A DNA stretch of 64,000 nt from Rhyzopertha dominica (lineage: Eukaryota > Arthropoda > Insecta > Coleoptera > Bostrichidae): positions 20,728,392 through 20,792,391 of the forward strand of contig QCXZ01000003.1 of NCBI GenBank assembly GCA_025024175.1. Reading direction: 5' to 3'. Position numbers and translations under genes: made by a program. Numbering within the stretch: the first letter of the stretch is position 1; the number at the start of each line of letters is the position of its first letter. Shown here piece after piece: positions 34,579-48,205 of this stretch. The notes under the pieces are model-generated. The model did no database searches and was not told the origin of the DNA. It saw nothing but the letters and a program-made list of their open reading frames with translations.

Positions 34579-35495
34579 GAGGGGCGTTTACCTAGAGCGA
34601 ATCGGGTCATTTTAAGCACCTACCGTTTAACATTTTACCGAGTTATTCGAAACTTTTTTGAAGTGAAATTTCGACACGGCAATGGCAAAAGATGTAGCTA
34701 CAACGTAGAGTTCGAGTTTTTTCTGAATTTGGTACGGTAATGTAAATATTTGTTGTTATATTTTGCTTAAAAATGCGCATTTTTGGCGAGCTATTTCTCG
34801 AAAGCTAAGGTACATAAACGAAAAATCCGAACTCCACGTTGTAGCTACATATTTCTTTGTACACTACCAAAAACATGAGCACGATAAATGAGTAACAACA
34901 TCCAAAAAATCTAAAACCGTAAACCCTTTCGCACGAGTCCGTCACGAGAGCCGAATGCGAATGCCCATCCCCACCAGGTCCGTCGCGTGGTATGCAGTGA
35001 ACAGTGAGGCTAAGATACAATCCTGTCGGGAATGATCGAGCGGTATACGATCTATTCCGATATGACTGGATTTCTAAGATTGTATGTCTAATTACACGTG
35101 ACAAGTTTAATGTTAAAAGCTCTTTCACATTAATTTACTGTCTGCTGAAGCAATGGGGAGGCGGAAGGAAAATTATTGTAAAAGTTCGTCCATAAATCAT
35201 AGTCGACATGCAGTTAGAATGAAATGTTATATAGTTCATATTTACAGAAATAAATGGGTTATTCCATATTCTGAATAACCTGGTATAATATCATAGTAAG
35301 TTACCAATATCATGCTTACTTTTTTTGCACGGCCTACAGTCAGCAATTTTCCGAATATTAGTTTAGCCCGTCTGTTGCTCGTACGATCTTTGCGTTATTT
35401 CAACCTAGCGGCTATCCTCTTACGTTCCTTGTCCCGCTGGTAATACTGGTTGCACAGTTTACATTTCTGCCCGATCGCTCCAAGTAAATCCCCTC
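34579..35495. mobile_element. TTAA-flanked non-autonomous element, copy B (inverted)
   Basis: Reverse-complement copy of 7450-8348 at about 90 percent identity by eye, including GATGGGCAT-GTCCGTCGCGTGG-type internal blocks. TTAA is present on the left (34575-34578) but the right end reads GATCGC...CCCCTCCTGG with no TTAA, so it is mutated or trimmed there. Confidence 0.75.
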
Positions 35496-37779
35496 CTGGC
35501 TCCAAAACGCGTGCACGTTTCAGATGGCGCCAGGTTCGTTGTCTCCCAGGTCGACTTGATTTTGCTGTTGTGTCAGATTGTTGTCTCTGTCAAATTGACA
35601 AATATATTATCAAAACAGTCAAAGAACTATTAATATGAGTTGTAATTTGTAAGTTATCAGGATGGTATTCAAGAAAATGTATGCACAGCGTTTTTTGCCT
35701 ATGACATCAGCAGTTTGTGTATTATTTGAAACTGGATCAGTTTCAATAAGGTATACCTATGTATCACAGGTTTGTTTGAAGTGGTTTATTACCATATACG
35801 TTCACTACCTTCAAGAAGAAAGGCACACAATAAGGCATTTGACGAGGTCTGCTTAACATATTATAATCCTGTATCTACACTCCACCTAGTTCCTATATAT
35901 TGATCCTGAACGATAAAAAGCACATCTGAGTTGTCTATGCAAGATGCTATGAACTATATTAAAAGAGCAGGTATATAAAACTACAGATATTATGCAGTAA
36001 TTAATGCTACTTTTTCAGCATTATTATCTGTTGGGTACAATAAAATGTTGGTGAAGACCAAGACTACAGGGAAATAAACGACAAAAAAGTTAAACTGAAT
36101 GACTGAAGCTATTGTTACAATAAGTTCACTATAATAATGGAACCAGTTATAATGCGATGAGAAATTCACTTTACATAAGTATTTTCTGTGCTTATGTATA
36201 TATTACTCAGAATTCCTATAGAACTAGTAGTTTCTGAAGCACAAATAAAATAATAATTAAAATGTAAAACGTAACTACAAGGAATATTAATAAGAAGAAT
36301 CATTATTAAAGAAAAACACATGATAATCTATTAAATCCTGTTGATAATAAATTGGAACACAATAGATACATTATTTTTTATAAACGTTTCAGAAGTTTAA
36401 AATAATATTTATCATGACATCTTTTGTTATTACATGCTTATTATGTTAAATAACTGTCATACCATATACCAGAGGTTCTTTGTATTTAATTTACTATTTG
36501 ATATGCAATGAGGTGATTAGCCCTCCGCGAATTTATGTTTGCAAATACTAACATTTGTGTTAACTTAGAAATACTTATTGTAAAATATCAATTTTTTTAA
36601 ACGTACTTATTCGAAATACCCACATTTTAAGTAAAACGATTAATTCATATTCAAATGCTAATGGTGACGGTTTGTGATTTCTTTCACATTTAACTTTTAC
36701 TGCAAATGCAGAAACCACTANTAGTAAANTACTACCACATTCGATTTTGTATATCACNACAAGTCGAACAAGACTGCAGTCTTCAGTTTGCAATTTGTGG
36801 ACGCATCCCTTCTTCGTTCCTTTCTGCACNACTTTACCTGTTTAGCTAAAACCATCCAACATGAACAACGTCTATGTCCACCTTTACGTCAGTTTTATAA
36901 CAACACCAAAACTATATCTTAATCAATATATTAACACTAGTTTATTTTTATTGCGATCAGTGCATAAGTTCTGCTACAAAGATTACAAAATATGGTTTTA
37001 AATTAATATATAAGAGTAATATTCTCTGGCTCTGTATGTAAACTGTCAGATCTTTCTAGGCATTTTAGTCTTTTCACCAGCACCTTGAGCTCTGAGACAT
37101 TTGCTCAGAATATTGGACATCAGACACTTCTACAGTAGACACCACGTAGAATTAGTGCACTGCACTACAACGATATCAATCCCATGGACTCTGCTGGTCA
37201 AATACTTTGCAACTATACTCTATTGTGGGTCTAAATTTAATAATGATTCTTTATGCGACTCAGCAGGTTTTTGTACACCTTTTGAGTTGGACAACAGCAA
37301 GGCAGCACACTAAAAATAAACAAATCAATGAAATATTTCTTACTTTTTGTTCATGTGCATCACTTTGTATTGATGAATTGTACCTGTAACTGCAATCTGC
37401 AAGCCCATATCCCATTGTTTTACCGCCCATACTGATGGTATGTACAACATGGTATACACTTGTCGACTTAAAGGTTAAAATCTGCACATTAACATTTATG
37501 CAACACCTTTCTTATGCAAAAATTTTAATGCTAATGACAAACTCACAATTTGACCATTGCTCGCTGGTTCTGTCACGGCGCTTTGCTTTTGATATTAATC
37601 AACTTGCCCTGGGAGACAACGAACCTGGCGCCATCTGAAGTGTACTCAGATTTTGGAACCGACATTTGAACTAAAATGGCCAAAGCTGAAAAACCTTGAC
37701 TGATATGGCAAAACCACCTAGCTGCCTTAATGGGTACTACATCCTAAAGGAAGTTACCTGTACTCTNTCAAGTTGGCAT

Positions 37780-38010
37780 GCACTTGCATATGTCAACTTG
37801 ACAACAGGCCCCCACGACACTTTTTGCATGCGGGCAAGAACCGACATACATTAAAATGCATGTCTATGCTATGCTGTCTGCACCACAACGAACTACACAC
37901 ATTTTTTTGCTGTTGTTACAGCTCTTCAGTGTAGTTTGGATCTAGTGCAGACAGTGTGGCATAGAACTGATTTGCGTACCATATCGGTGGATGACGTCAG
38001 AGCTTGTTTT
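37780..38010. repeat. Dispersed repeat, second long copy
   Basis: Same family as 34110-34330. An insertion of about 60 bp separates the two conserved halves (about 37895-37955). Confidence 0.65.
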
Positions 38011-41000
38011 AGAGACGTGGCTTTAATTTAAATTTCAAATTAATGTTGTGAGCTTATTTGAAGCCTGATTTAATTTTCTCTTCCAGCATATACCCTCAAA
38101 TCCGATGCTTTTTCGAGCTCGCACGTTTCTGAAAATTCCTCCATTCCTTCGACTTTCCAAGATACTTCTAATGAAAGCTTAAATATGGACACCATGTATG
38201 TATCCATATATAAAGTTTAAAACGCAACAAATACAAATGACTGTCGTAGTTATTTGGCCAGGAATTGAGGAATTTCAGCTCCGGAACAGTTGAGTAGCAT
38301 AAATTAGTGTAAAATATAAATAGTTGTGGAGCAACCTTTGACGAGGAAAGAAAATCATTATATTTTCAGGTGCCGAACGTGAATAAAATGGTTTTACGTA
38401 TATTGCATATACTAGATACTAGTACATATAGTTGATTTTTATCAAAATATTTTTTATAGAATATATTAATGTTGCCTATCATTAAGCTAAGTATACTTAC
38501 GTTGATTTGGATACTGTATGTCGTGGAGAATTAAAAAAACTATCCCAGAACAATGAACAGTTAGTGCGTACACGGAGGTGAAAGTGTCAAAGACCGATGG
38601 GGGATCCCCAACGCTGCACAACAGGATATTGCAGCGCTTCAGTGAGCTATTATGAAAGCAAAATTTTTATTTGATAATAGCTGTTACCGGATCCTGTTAG
38701 TGATCTTAATTCTGATCTAATCTAATAGGCGTACTTCTATATTATAAGAGTACGTTATAAATTTTTGATCAGAGTAGTTTATCAACAGAGAATATGTAAA
38801 CTTGTTAGCTTTGTATCTTTGTTGTAGCTATGAATATGTATGCCTAAGATGTTCCATTTTCGATACTCTCTCGGGGTATATTACTGTATGTTTAAATATT
38901 TTTGCAAACGTGGGATACTATGAATGTAACTGGGAAAATTAAAAAGATTATCTTTTTTCTACTAATACCTGTATTAGTAATTTGCTTATTTCTGTTGTCT
39001 TTTGACTTTATCAGAAGCATGAATATTTAATAGATTTTTTAAGTAGAATTTTTAAAAGAAGGCGTTATATGTGATGTTCATTAAAACCGTAGTTAGACAT
39101 GACCAATGACGGCATGCCATATGACATTTAATCTACGATGCTATGTATATAACAACCATGGCAAAAATTATTTATTTTAATCTGGTCGTGCTTGCGATAT
39201 TGAATACTACAATGGCCAGTTGCTCATAGGTGATAATTCCAACTACTTTTTAACAGATAATAAATACCATTGCTTTAATATACGAGTATAGGTAACCATT
39301 TCTCTCTGCATTAGACCTAAACTGCACTGGAGAGCTTTAATCAAAGCGAAACGGAAACCTCGGTTGTGGTCACATTATGTTGCAAAGTCAAAACACTTTC
39401 ATTAAAATGTATCCAGCAAATATGTCATAGTACCATACTGGCAATACAGAAGCTTCTCTGTATTAGAAGGATATTTTCTTTACAAGAGGTGTTCAATTAA
39501 AAAAGTCGTCAGGTCGCTCATGATTTGTTGACGGACGAAGACGACGAGGAAAAGATGTGATTTGTTGCTTACTACTAACCAATCTGTCAATGTCATTAAG
39601 TGAAAATTGATTTTTCTGCGACTGTTTTATTTTAATTCAGTGTTTTTCTCTTCAAATTGGGGTGCTTATTAAACGACAGCGACCGAGAACACGACACGAG
39701 AAGAGTTTCGAACGAATGCCTCTTGTAACACGCGCTTGCATTACTAATATTTCTGCGAATACATATTTTAAGATTTTATGTCAGATACATCATATACATA
39801 CTGGACACCAGATATGTATATGTATTTATTTTTTTAAAATACCTGTTTAGTTTTCTAAACGTTCAATACATACTTTCAGCTTTTAAGTTGCTTCGCATTG
39901 TCTTCTTCTTTGTTTGAAGAGTGGTACAACTTTGTTTTCTTCGTTATGATTTAGTTTCAAGTACAGTATGACAAATAATATTAGCAAGTTCGTAGACCAA
40001 ACACATGAGTTTATAGCTTATATGTAGTAAAAGTGCTGCAGACGCCAATCTATCGCGTCATCCGCGTTTTAAACTCACTTTCTCTTCAACCGGATCTTGG
40101 AACTTTCTTGTGGGTGGGCGGAAAATAAAACAAGCAGGCAGTAACTGTAACATTGTCTTCGGACAAAGTGAAGGATGAGGTCAACAGTATTGCCGAACGT
40201 TAAATTATGTATGCTTATGTATCGTACAGGTTGCAATTTTTTTTGCAGAGCGTGGTGTAGACTATCGTTCACCGTGGAGCTACTCTGTTCGCTTGAATTT
40301 AATGACCTGTGCCATATACATATAAAGCAATACAACCAATTTTCAAATAAAGATGCTGGAATGCAACGCTTAAATTAATTATTAAGTTTAAATTCGAAGT
40401 ACCTACTATAATATATATCGTACACATTTTTATTATACCATTTTCGGGTTCGCAAGTTGATGTAGGAAGGTAAATGTAAATGTTATATGTTAATTTTTAT
40501 GAAATTTAAAATGTACCATTCCGAAAATTGTACAAACTGCAAATTGGACTGTATCGTTTATGTAGTTTTTTTAACGATGTTAAGTACCAAAATGCAGTTT
40601 CGTTTAATCCAAACAGTAAAAGCAATTTCAAAAAGTGATAAAATGTAATCTTTGATTTCTATAAAGGCTGTACCTCCATGTAGAATGTACAGGTATCATA
40701 TTTTTAACTTTTTCGAGCAAGGTTGTATTGCACTTTTCAGGACAGGGGTTTAGTTGCAAAGTATCAAGAAAAACAACTATACATATTTCATAAGATAGTA
40801 TTAACATATCCAATAACAAGTCGAAACTGTAATTATTGGTCTACGCAAATTCTGCAAATAGAAAATTAAATCAGTGTATGCACATGCAATGCAAGACACG
40901 ATTTAGTATTTGTTATTCATAGAGTGAGTCTGGAAGCATACACCATACTCCATATATTTTTTCAATCACAGCGCAAGTGTACTTTATGGTAAAAAAATAA

Positions 41001-41511
41001 TAAAGGCACGTAGATCATTATACCTATTAGTCCAGGAGGAATCGTACTTCAGATCGATTTTTTGTAAAAAGATCTGCTTGCGGGAACTTGTTAAACATAC
41101 CAAGGACAATAAAAAGTGCGCTGTTCCCATTTTTCTCCTCCCCTCCCGGCTTCAATGATAGAGAAACGATTGTCAAAAACGGTTTTTCAAGTTATTTTTA
41201 AAATGGTTAGAGATATTAAGAAATAATGTCAATGTAGAGAATTAAATACGCAACAAAAAAATATTTTACTAGCTTTCTTGATATCTGTGACCGCTTATNG
41301 ATGCTTGGGGGGGGGGGGAGGCAGTTGTCAAACGACGGAAGTTTTATAGTATGACGGTGGCAATTGTAGACAGTACCTACGATTTTGGCAAACATGTCTT
41401 CGCATCCACACTGCTCAAAGTATATCAACCGTACTTTAAACAGCTGGAGGCAGACGGCTAGCAACCTTTTTACAATTGCATTATGAAGTAACAAAATCCA
41501 AAATCCAACCA

Positions 41512-41682
41512 AAATTGAACAGCGATAGAATTGGTGGATGACTTTCTGAGGCGCGTACTAGAATACGGACAACGTATTGAGCACGTCGTATCATCGGTAG
41601 CTAAGATAGCAGTGTTGGTGGAAAATATTCCTGTGAACACTCCTAGGCAAACTGATCTCAACTGTGTCCTACTTTTTGCTTT
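41512..41682 (+). pseudogene. Coding-like relic of unknown origin
   Basis: An open stretch reads AIELVDDFLRRVLEYGQRIE and continues with HVVSSVAKIAVLVENIPV to a stop. Its composition is protein-like. It lies beside the gypsy relic but on the other strand. I do not recognise it. Confidence 0.25.
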
Positions 41683-42289
41683 ATAAAGTAGGCATAAATC
41701 AAGGCTGAATTTTCTTCCATAGGAAGACCAGAGCTGACTTTCCCAAGTCGCTTAATGCCTGCAATACTTTTCGTATTCCAGAAACACCTTCTATAGAACT
41801 GAAACTATTTTCCGGTAAATCTGCCCGTCACATCGCATCGCATCGTCACAACACAAGCCACCCCAAAATGAGAAGGATCAGCACGTGTGTGTCGAGGGAT
41901 ATTCCTGACCGATACTGAATGGAGTGTCTGCTTCTTCTTGCCTGTACAGACACTATGCCAGGTTATGAGGCACAGCAGCAACATTGCCTGTTGATTGTTC
42001 CAAAAGTTACCATTGTACTTTAATTATGTGGGCTTTCTTTTGCTTGGGTGCGCCATATTGCTGATCACATAGGATATGCGCTTTCGTAAAGGTTCTGGTA
42101 TATAAGATCGAACTCGTGCTGTGGATGTATCACACTATATTTGTGTTTTTGTGTCTTGAAATATGAACGCTTGTAGTCAGTATGATATGTACGTCCATTA
42201 TGTAGTTCTAGTAATTCTGTTATCGTTGTGTTGGGCATCGGATAACTGTTTATTGGTTACGAAACCAGTTGTAATGGTGTTAATTCTTG

Positions 42290-42418
42290 ATAAGCCGTTT
42301 GCTACAATATTGGTCACCTAGTATAAGGACTAATATCCGTGGAAAAATTGTCTATAAAATCCAGCTGTCGAAGTTGTTGTGGTGATGCTTTGTCTGATTT
42401 TTGCTTGAAAGTGTAGAG
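42290..42418 (-). pseudogene. Ty3/gypsy RNase H end, split off by the pogo-like element
   Basis: The minus strand reads FKQKSDKASPQQLRQLDFID, the conserved end of the gypsy RNase H region, followed by a frameshifted continuation. It lies directly across the pogo-like insertion from the rest of RNase H, so the two parts were once joined. Confidence 0.65.
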
Positions 42419-42420
42419 TA

Positions 42421-43744
42421 AAGTTGCTAAATGTGGAATAGTGACGTAAAGTGGAATACAACGAATTTAGACAAAGTATGTACGACATCTCTTGTCCATT
42501 AGGTGTATAACATAGCCTCAGCCAATATTAAAACCATGAGATGAATTCAATTTTCCCGCGTTATACATAACCTCAAAAAATTGTATCAAGCGTGCCATCA
42601 GAAAGCAGAATTTGGGGGTGAGTGTATGAGTTTTTTACTTTCTTAAAAAAATTTAAGATAATATCCCTTTTTTGTTATGCAAAGTAATATCAAAGTACAT
42701 AGCTGCTGTTTCAATAAAAGTCTTAACAATAACAATTCTTCTTTAACAAAATTTTGTGGCGACAAAGTAAAATACAGGCAAGATTATTAATGTGGAATAT
42801 TGCATAGTACCCAAATCTGGAATATTCTACATTGGCAGATATTTTAAGGTATACATTATTGTTGCATTTTTTAAAGAAAATATGCCGAAGAAGAATGTCA
42901 AAGAGCAGGTTTGGGAGGAANAAAATATGAAAGTTGCAGTTGAATATGTCCTTAACAAAAAAATGGGTTATCTCGCAGCGTCCAAGCGCTATTGTATTCC
43001 TCGCTCGACATTATTTCGATATTGTTCAAAAAAGGTTGCAAGGAAAAATGTATCTAAACAAAAGCTTGGAAGGACACCAATTCTTACAGATCAACTAGAA
43101 AATGAACTAACAGAACATTTGTTAGTCATGGAAAAAATTATTTTGCATTAACAAGGCAAGATGTACGAAACATGGCTTTTCAACTTGCAAAAAGAAATAA
43201 TTTACCAAACTGTTTTTCTGTCTTGAGGCAATGTGCCGGAAAACACTGGCTAAAGTTATTTTTAAAATGCCATGGGAATGTTTTGACATTTTTATTTGGC
43301 TTACTATTTTTTTTATTGTTTATTTCAAAAAAATGCGTATTTTGTATTAAGTTGTTCACTGGGAAAAGATATATTCTTGTGCTGTATTTGTTCGTTTGCA
43401 GTAGTTTTCTGTGCAACTAGTTTTTGTATGTTTCATAGATGAAGATTAAATAAATATTGATTGGTTTTAAAAATTCCATTTAACTTTTATTGCGTGATGT
43501 GGAATATATACCACATTAACATACTATAGCATTCCACAATAACTTACCAATTTGTGGGTATCTAAAAAGTGCATTTTCTATATAATTACTAATATCAATA
43601 AACTCATGTAACCTAGCAGTCCTGATGACCCTCACTAATGTTAAGCATACGCTATCTAATTTTTGTGCAAAAAAGTGAAGTCATAAGTATTACGTTTCTA
43701 ACCTTTTTACCCTTTTAAAAACCGTATTCCACATTTAGCGACTT
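42421..43744. mobile_element. Pogo-like DNA transposon, internally deleted
   Basis: 1324 bp between TA dinucleotides (42419-42420 and 43745-43746). The TIR begins AAGTTGCTAAATGTGGAATA on the left; the reversed right end is the same with one mismatch. It carries only the N-terminal part of a pogo/Tigger transposase, so it cannot move on its own. It interrupts the gypsy RNase H domain. Confidence 0.8.
42882..43276 (+). pseudogene. Pogo/Tigger transposase N-terminus
   Basis: MPKKNVKEQVWEE then NMKVAVEYVLNKKMGYLAAS and YCIPRSTLFRY: the pipsqueak/CENP-B type HTH of pogo transposases. After a frameshift near 43136 it resumes LTRQDVRNMAFQLAKRNN and AGKHWLKLFLKCH, the second HTH region, and then degenerates. 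The DDE domain is absent. Confidence 0.75.
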
Positions 43745-43746
43745 TA

Positions 43747-44830
43747 CACAAGCGATTTGTGGGCGGTTTTTATTACAAACTGGTGTCCTTCCCCAACACG
43801 CGATGGTAGTATTTTATTACTTCGTAAATGGCTAAAACTAAACTCCCTATCGTAAGCTCTGCAGTCTTATTAAGCGTTGTGGAGTTCTTTGAGAAAAATG
43901 CTATACGGTTTATGTTTTAGAGCTAAAACGGCGACAATAGCGGTGTCAGAGGCACCTATTGCAATGCATAAGGCGGTGTTTTTGTCTGGATTGGCAAGGA
44001 AAGCTGCATTGGCTAACGAGTTTTTGCAATCTTCAAAAGCTTGCTCTGTGTCTCTGTGTCCATGGTATCGGTCGTTTGCCGTTTCATCTGGCATTACGGT
44101 TCCTAAATAGTGGCTGTAATAAAAAAATATGATTTTCCTGTAAAATATCGTTTTTGGTTTCTGCAACCGGTATCTGGTCTTTGGTGATAGACTCGCACTA
44201 GATATCTACAAGGAAAATATTTTCGTATCATTCAGCTTCTATCTTTGCGACAGGATAACGGTCAGGTGTTATCACTGCATTTAAGCGATGGTAACCAGTA
44301 CAGTACATGCTTTCCATGCGTCTTTGTTATTCTTTGGGACTATGTGTAGAAGACTGCTGCATGTGCATATCCAAATTCCTGGCCTCCGGTGACTGTCGTC
44401 GAACTTTTTCTTATGCGGGAGTCCTTTTGTTATTATTCTGTGCACGACATCGTGCTTTTTCACGGGCGTCGATGTTCAGTAAATCTCTGGGTCCTTGGCA
44501 AGTAACTGTGTGTATGAGAATCGTTTTGGTAATCGTGGACATTGGTGTGGTTGACTCGGTTGACAATTGCGTTAGTGTCCAGAGCTTGGAGCAGCTAACG
44601 AGTAATCGGCGATTATTAAGATCGACTAATCAAGTCGTGGTGGCGAAGGAATTCGNCGCCAATGATTGGTCTTAAAACATATGCAACGATGAAGCGGCAC
44701 TTGTAGGGCCAACATAGACCCAGGTTTAGACACATGAGTTGGTCACCAAAAGTGTATCGCAGAACCGCTATACAGTTTGAACTAGGTAAACTAAATGAAA
44801 AAAAACTAGCTAAAAATCTGATAATCGGTA
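43747..44830 (-). pseudogene. Ty3/gypsy pol relic: protease end, RT start, RNase H
   Basis: In minus-strand order: FIVAYVLRPIIG then EFLRHHDL (end of retropepsin, its conserved Asp lost), a Ser/Thr-rich linker, KHDVVHRIITKGLP and SLLHIVPKNNKDAW (start of RT), then AFEDCKNSLANAAFLANP and the IGASD-type start of RNase H. Frames shift repeatedly, and most of the RT palm, including the YxDD box, is missing. Confidence 0.7.
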
Positions 44831-44944
44831 AATTCAAATAAACTGACATTTCTAGTATGAGCACCTAAATGACTGGTAATTTTTTCAGATCATTTGAATC
44901 ATTCTGCATGCAAAAAATAAAAATCATTTACAAACGATATATAT

Positions 44945-45924
44945 TTAGGTTTTGTGTTACAAAGACACGTGTTTTTGGTCCTTTTAACTCCTATATTTAT
45001 GTAAATATAAAGGTTACGGCCGTTTCGGCTTACGCCATCATCAGACCTACAAAAATACTGCCAATACAATTTATTTTTCTTACCAATAACTTAAATTGTC
45101 TTACTGAAATATAGCAATTTGTCTTTGTTATAGCCACCTGAACCTGGCAACTGACTAGATTTGCTCTCTGTACAACAAGAAAACATTAACAAGATAAAAT
45201 CCCTAAACTAATTACACTCAGCATACAATTTATAACGATTTAAAAAATTGACATCGACATTAACAATGTTTCTTTTAAGGAAAAGTTTATTCTAACTTAT
45301 TGTCAAAATTTAATTTATTTTATAAGTAAAAATTTAATTTTTTTTAAGTCTAAATTGAAAAAATCCAAAAAAATAGCCACAGACATAAATAAATAGGGAC
45401 AAAAACAAAATAACACTTAATCAACAAAATAATTTCAATTTTTCCAAACTTTTTGAGGTCTGGATTAAAACCATCTCATAGGTTATAATGGTGAATTGAT
45501 GTCGAGTTCCGGTGTATGTCTGTGGCTATTTTTTTTGTATTTTTTTGATTTATACTTTTAAAATAAATTAAATTTTGACAATAAATTTGAATAAACTTTG
45601 TCTTAAAAGAAACATTGTTAATGTCGACGTCAATTTTCTTAAATCTTTATAAATTGTATGTTGAGAGTTTAGGATTTTATCTTGTTAATGTTTTCTTGTT
45701 GTACAGAGAGCAAATCTAGTCAGTTGTCAGGTTCAGGTGGCTATAACAAATTGTTATTTTTCAGTAAGACAATTTAAGATATTGGTAAGAAAAATAAATT
45801 GTATTGGCAGTATTTTTATAGGTCTGATGATGGCGTAAGCCGAAACGGCCGTAACCGTTATATTTACATCAATATAGGAGTTGAAAGGACCAAAAACACG
45901 TGTCTTTGTAACACATAACCTAAA
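44945..45924. mobile_element. Foldback element with hammerhead-like arms
   Basis: Arms of about 420-450 bp are inverses: TTACAAAGACACGTGTTTTT, TACGGCCGTTTCGGCTTACG, ACTAGATTTGCTCTCTGTAC and AATGTTTCTTTTAAG all recur inverted. Each arm has the string CTGATGATGGCGTAAGCC followed by GAAAC, which resembles a hammerhead core. It lies between the gag and pol relics of the gypsy element. Confidence 0.75.
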
Positions 45925-46119
45925 CATCGAAACTTCTACCATGGATAAAATCAATTTTTACAAAGATATATATTTTGAAATAACTAACAAAAATTATATT
46001 ATTTCCAGGAAATCATCTCCTTATTAGAGCGCACGTGCATACCAAATTTCGTTGCGATTGAATCATTTTGAATTTTGAGTCGGACACAAAACTCTAAAGA
46101 AGCGTGATATACTCCCCGT

Positions 46120-46353
46120 CAGATGGTTGGCTTGCTATCAAGTCGCATAACATCCTGCAGCACAGTGCAGTTTAGAGCAGCAATATCGCTGAAGAATTTG
46201 GGGTTATTTGACCTAATGTTTGTCAGGAACTGCGCTTCCATTTACTCAAACCAAAGTGCTGGGTTACTGCGCCAAAACGGTGGTACTGTGCTTACACCGT
46301 CAACGTTCACGTCAGGTGCTTTGGGGTACGTCGGAGTCATCAACTGTAGCAGA
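46120..46353 (-). pseudogene. Ty3/gypsy gag relic
   Basis: Minus strand: VPPFWRSNPALWFE, a stop, then MEAQFLTNIRSNNPKFF and LQDVMRLDSKPT. The PPFW...LWF...EAQF pattern is the capsid start of insect gypsy-type elements. It sits upstream of the pol relic in the same orientation, with a foldback inserted between. Confidence 0.65.
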
Positions 46354-46760
46354 AATACGACTCTTTCAACAACAGTTAATTAATTAATTGCCTTCTGAGA
46401 AGAATAAAAATTAAAACTTATACCATTGCTAAACGCAAAACGTTCTGTACATTGGGGGTAGTGCAAGGGGATACCGATTTACATTGAGTGTATCACTAAA
46501 TAGTAGCAAATCTGCCGAAGTTAGGAAGGGGACCGGGCTTGTATTGCCTTGTATAGGGTACCGACAGTGCGGAACGTGCTGGGCATAAGGTGCTGCCATG
46601 TTACATTGGCCAAACGTATCAACCAAATAATCGGTTTATCTGACTAACGCATGCAGATAAACGTCATGTATTTTGTAGCAAGCACGTGGCTAGGCGCGTA
46701 TTGTCTTGTATAGCGTAATATTGTGGACTGACAGTGTGCATTGGCATTCAATGATCAATA

Positions 46761-47964
46761 ATGGGGTTGTAGCCCTCGATCACAAATCGTTATTGCAACA
46801 CATTTGTAGGTTTTCCTAGACCCAATAAAGTGAGATACTAACAACAAAAAAAATATTTCTAATGTTATATTGTCTTAATTTCGCCTTCTAAAGTTTTCCG
46901 CCAAATTCAAATATTGCTAGCAACGTCAGTTGACCCGGCTAGAGTGGGGAGTGTGGTGGGATGGCATTTCGCCACGGTAATCCTACCGTGATATCGCGTT
47001 TGACTCATAGAAGAGACATCTGTTCAGTGTTGCCAACTTAGCGGATAAAATTCTCGCCCAACCGAAAAATATAAGTTTTAGCGGTTAGCAGATATTTTAA
47101 CGGAATAAGAAAGTTTTTAATTAATATTAATGTTTCAGCAGCTCAGACTGTTAGATGAGGCAGATATTATTATCTTAAACCAAGTAAAAAGCAAAGAAAC
47201 ATATTTCTGAAAGGAACACGAGCTTGACGATATTTTTAACGTTATAGCATAATTGTAGGAAACTAATAATTATTTATGTAAAATAAATAATAAATCCCCT
47301 TGTATATCAACAGATTACCATGTCTTTTAGCGGATTCGATGCGGCAATCTAGCGGAATTTCTATCAGCCCCAGTGGCAACACTGTACAGATACACAGATG
47401 ATCTGTTTGTTTACATTTGCGTTTGGCTTGATTTTGCGAGGATTTTCTTTAACACGAGCGACTTGTTGTTAGTGCTGCATCTACTGAATAGCACCACAAT
47501 TTTCGTCTCAATTTTTCTTCGGGTACAATTCCAAATTTCTTCTCTAGACCAACAATACTAGTATTTGCGCATGTTGGCGCAAAACATTTCTTTTCAGCAG
47601 CCATTTCGTCCGCGTTTTGAACGATATAATCGTGATCGATAAACAAAAGCAAAAAAACACACGAGGGTTACTGTTACTGAGAGGTTATGAATGATGCTCT
47701 TCGTCCGTTCGTCGGCAGTTGACAGCGAAAAACACGCATAGGCAACTGGATCGCTGAAAATTATTGTGCCCTGGCAACAACACACAGCTGCTGCCAATCA
47801 CAAGCGGCAGGGTCAACCTACGTCACACATTCAAATATTTAAACTTTACCATTTTTTTTGACGTTTATCTAAGCGGTTTGGAAAAAAGATAACTTAACAG
47901 GGGTCTATTATTTTTTATGTAGATTCATATTCTGCAATAAAAAAAATATGGTCTACAACCCCAT
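46761..47964. mobile_element. TIR element with a THAP-like exon, inside the tandem array
   Basis: Left end ATGGGGTTGTAG; right end CTACAACCCCAT. It carries an inner inverted pair (CAGTGTTGCCAAC near 47036 against GTGGCAACACTG near 47383) and a THAP-like exon on the minus strand. No clear target duplication. Confidence 0.55.
47449..47604 (-). pseudogene. THAP-like exon fragment
   Basis: MAAEKKCFAPTCANTS then KKFGIVPEEKLRRKLWC: the C-x-x-x-x-C start and the Pro/Arg/Trp centre of an insect THAP-like finger. The reading frame stops before the second metal-binding pair. A longer 5' ORF in the same area (47594-47797) overlaps and has no motif. Confidence 0.5.
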
Positions 47965-48205
47965 TCATTTGATGAACCCAAATGCGGGTGGGTAGATGTG
48001 TTGCCTGTAGAAAATACGTCTGCACACTGGCAGTATTAGACCCACTGGATATAAGAGACTGCCGAATTACATTAACTAAATGTTCGCGTTATCTGTTAGA
48101 TGGACCGAGTAGTATCACGTATAGTTAATTTATCCGACGACACCAAAGTACAGAAGAGCATGGGTAGAGGTAAGCTTGCAAAGCATACATCAGCACGCTG
48201 ACATT

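Larger units (their letters stand above)
35496..42288. other. No gene seen over most of this stretch
   Basis: Apart from the dispersed repeat at 37780-38010 and a coding-like relic at 41512-41682, I see only short AT-rich ORFs. Some (37101-37313 plus, 37260-37487 minus) have reasonable composition but no splice context or motif. A G run lies near 41309. Confidence 0.4.

Noticed and set aside
44869..45114. ORF pair in the two arms of the 45 kb foldback
   Set aside because: The shared protein sequence is only the inverted repeat read on each strand.
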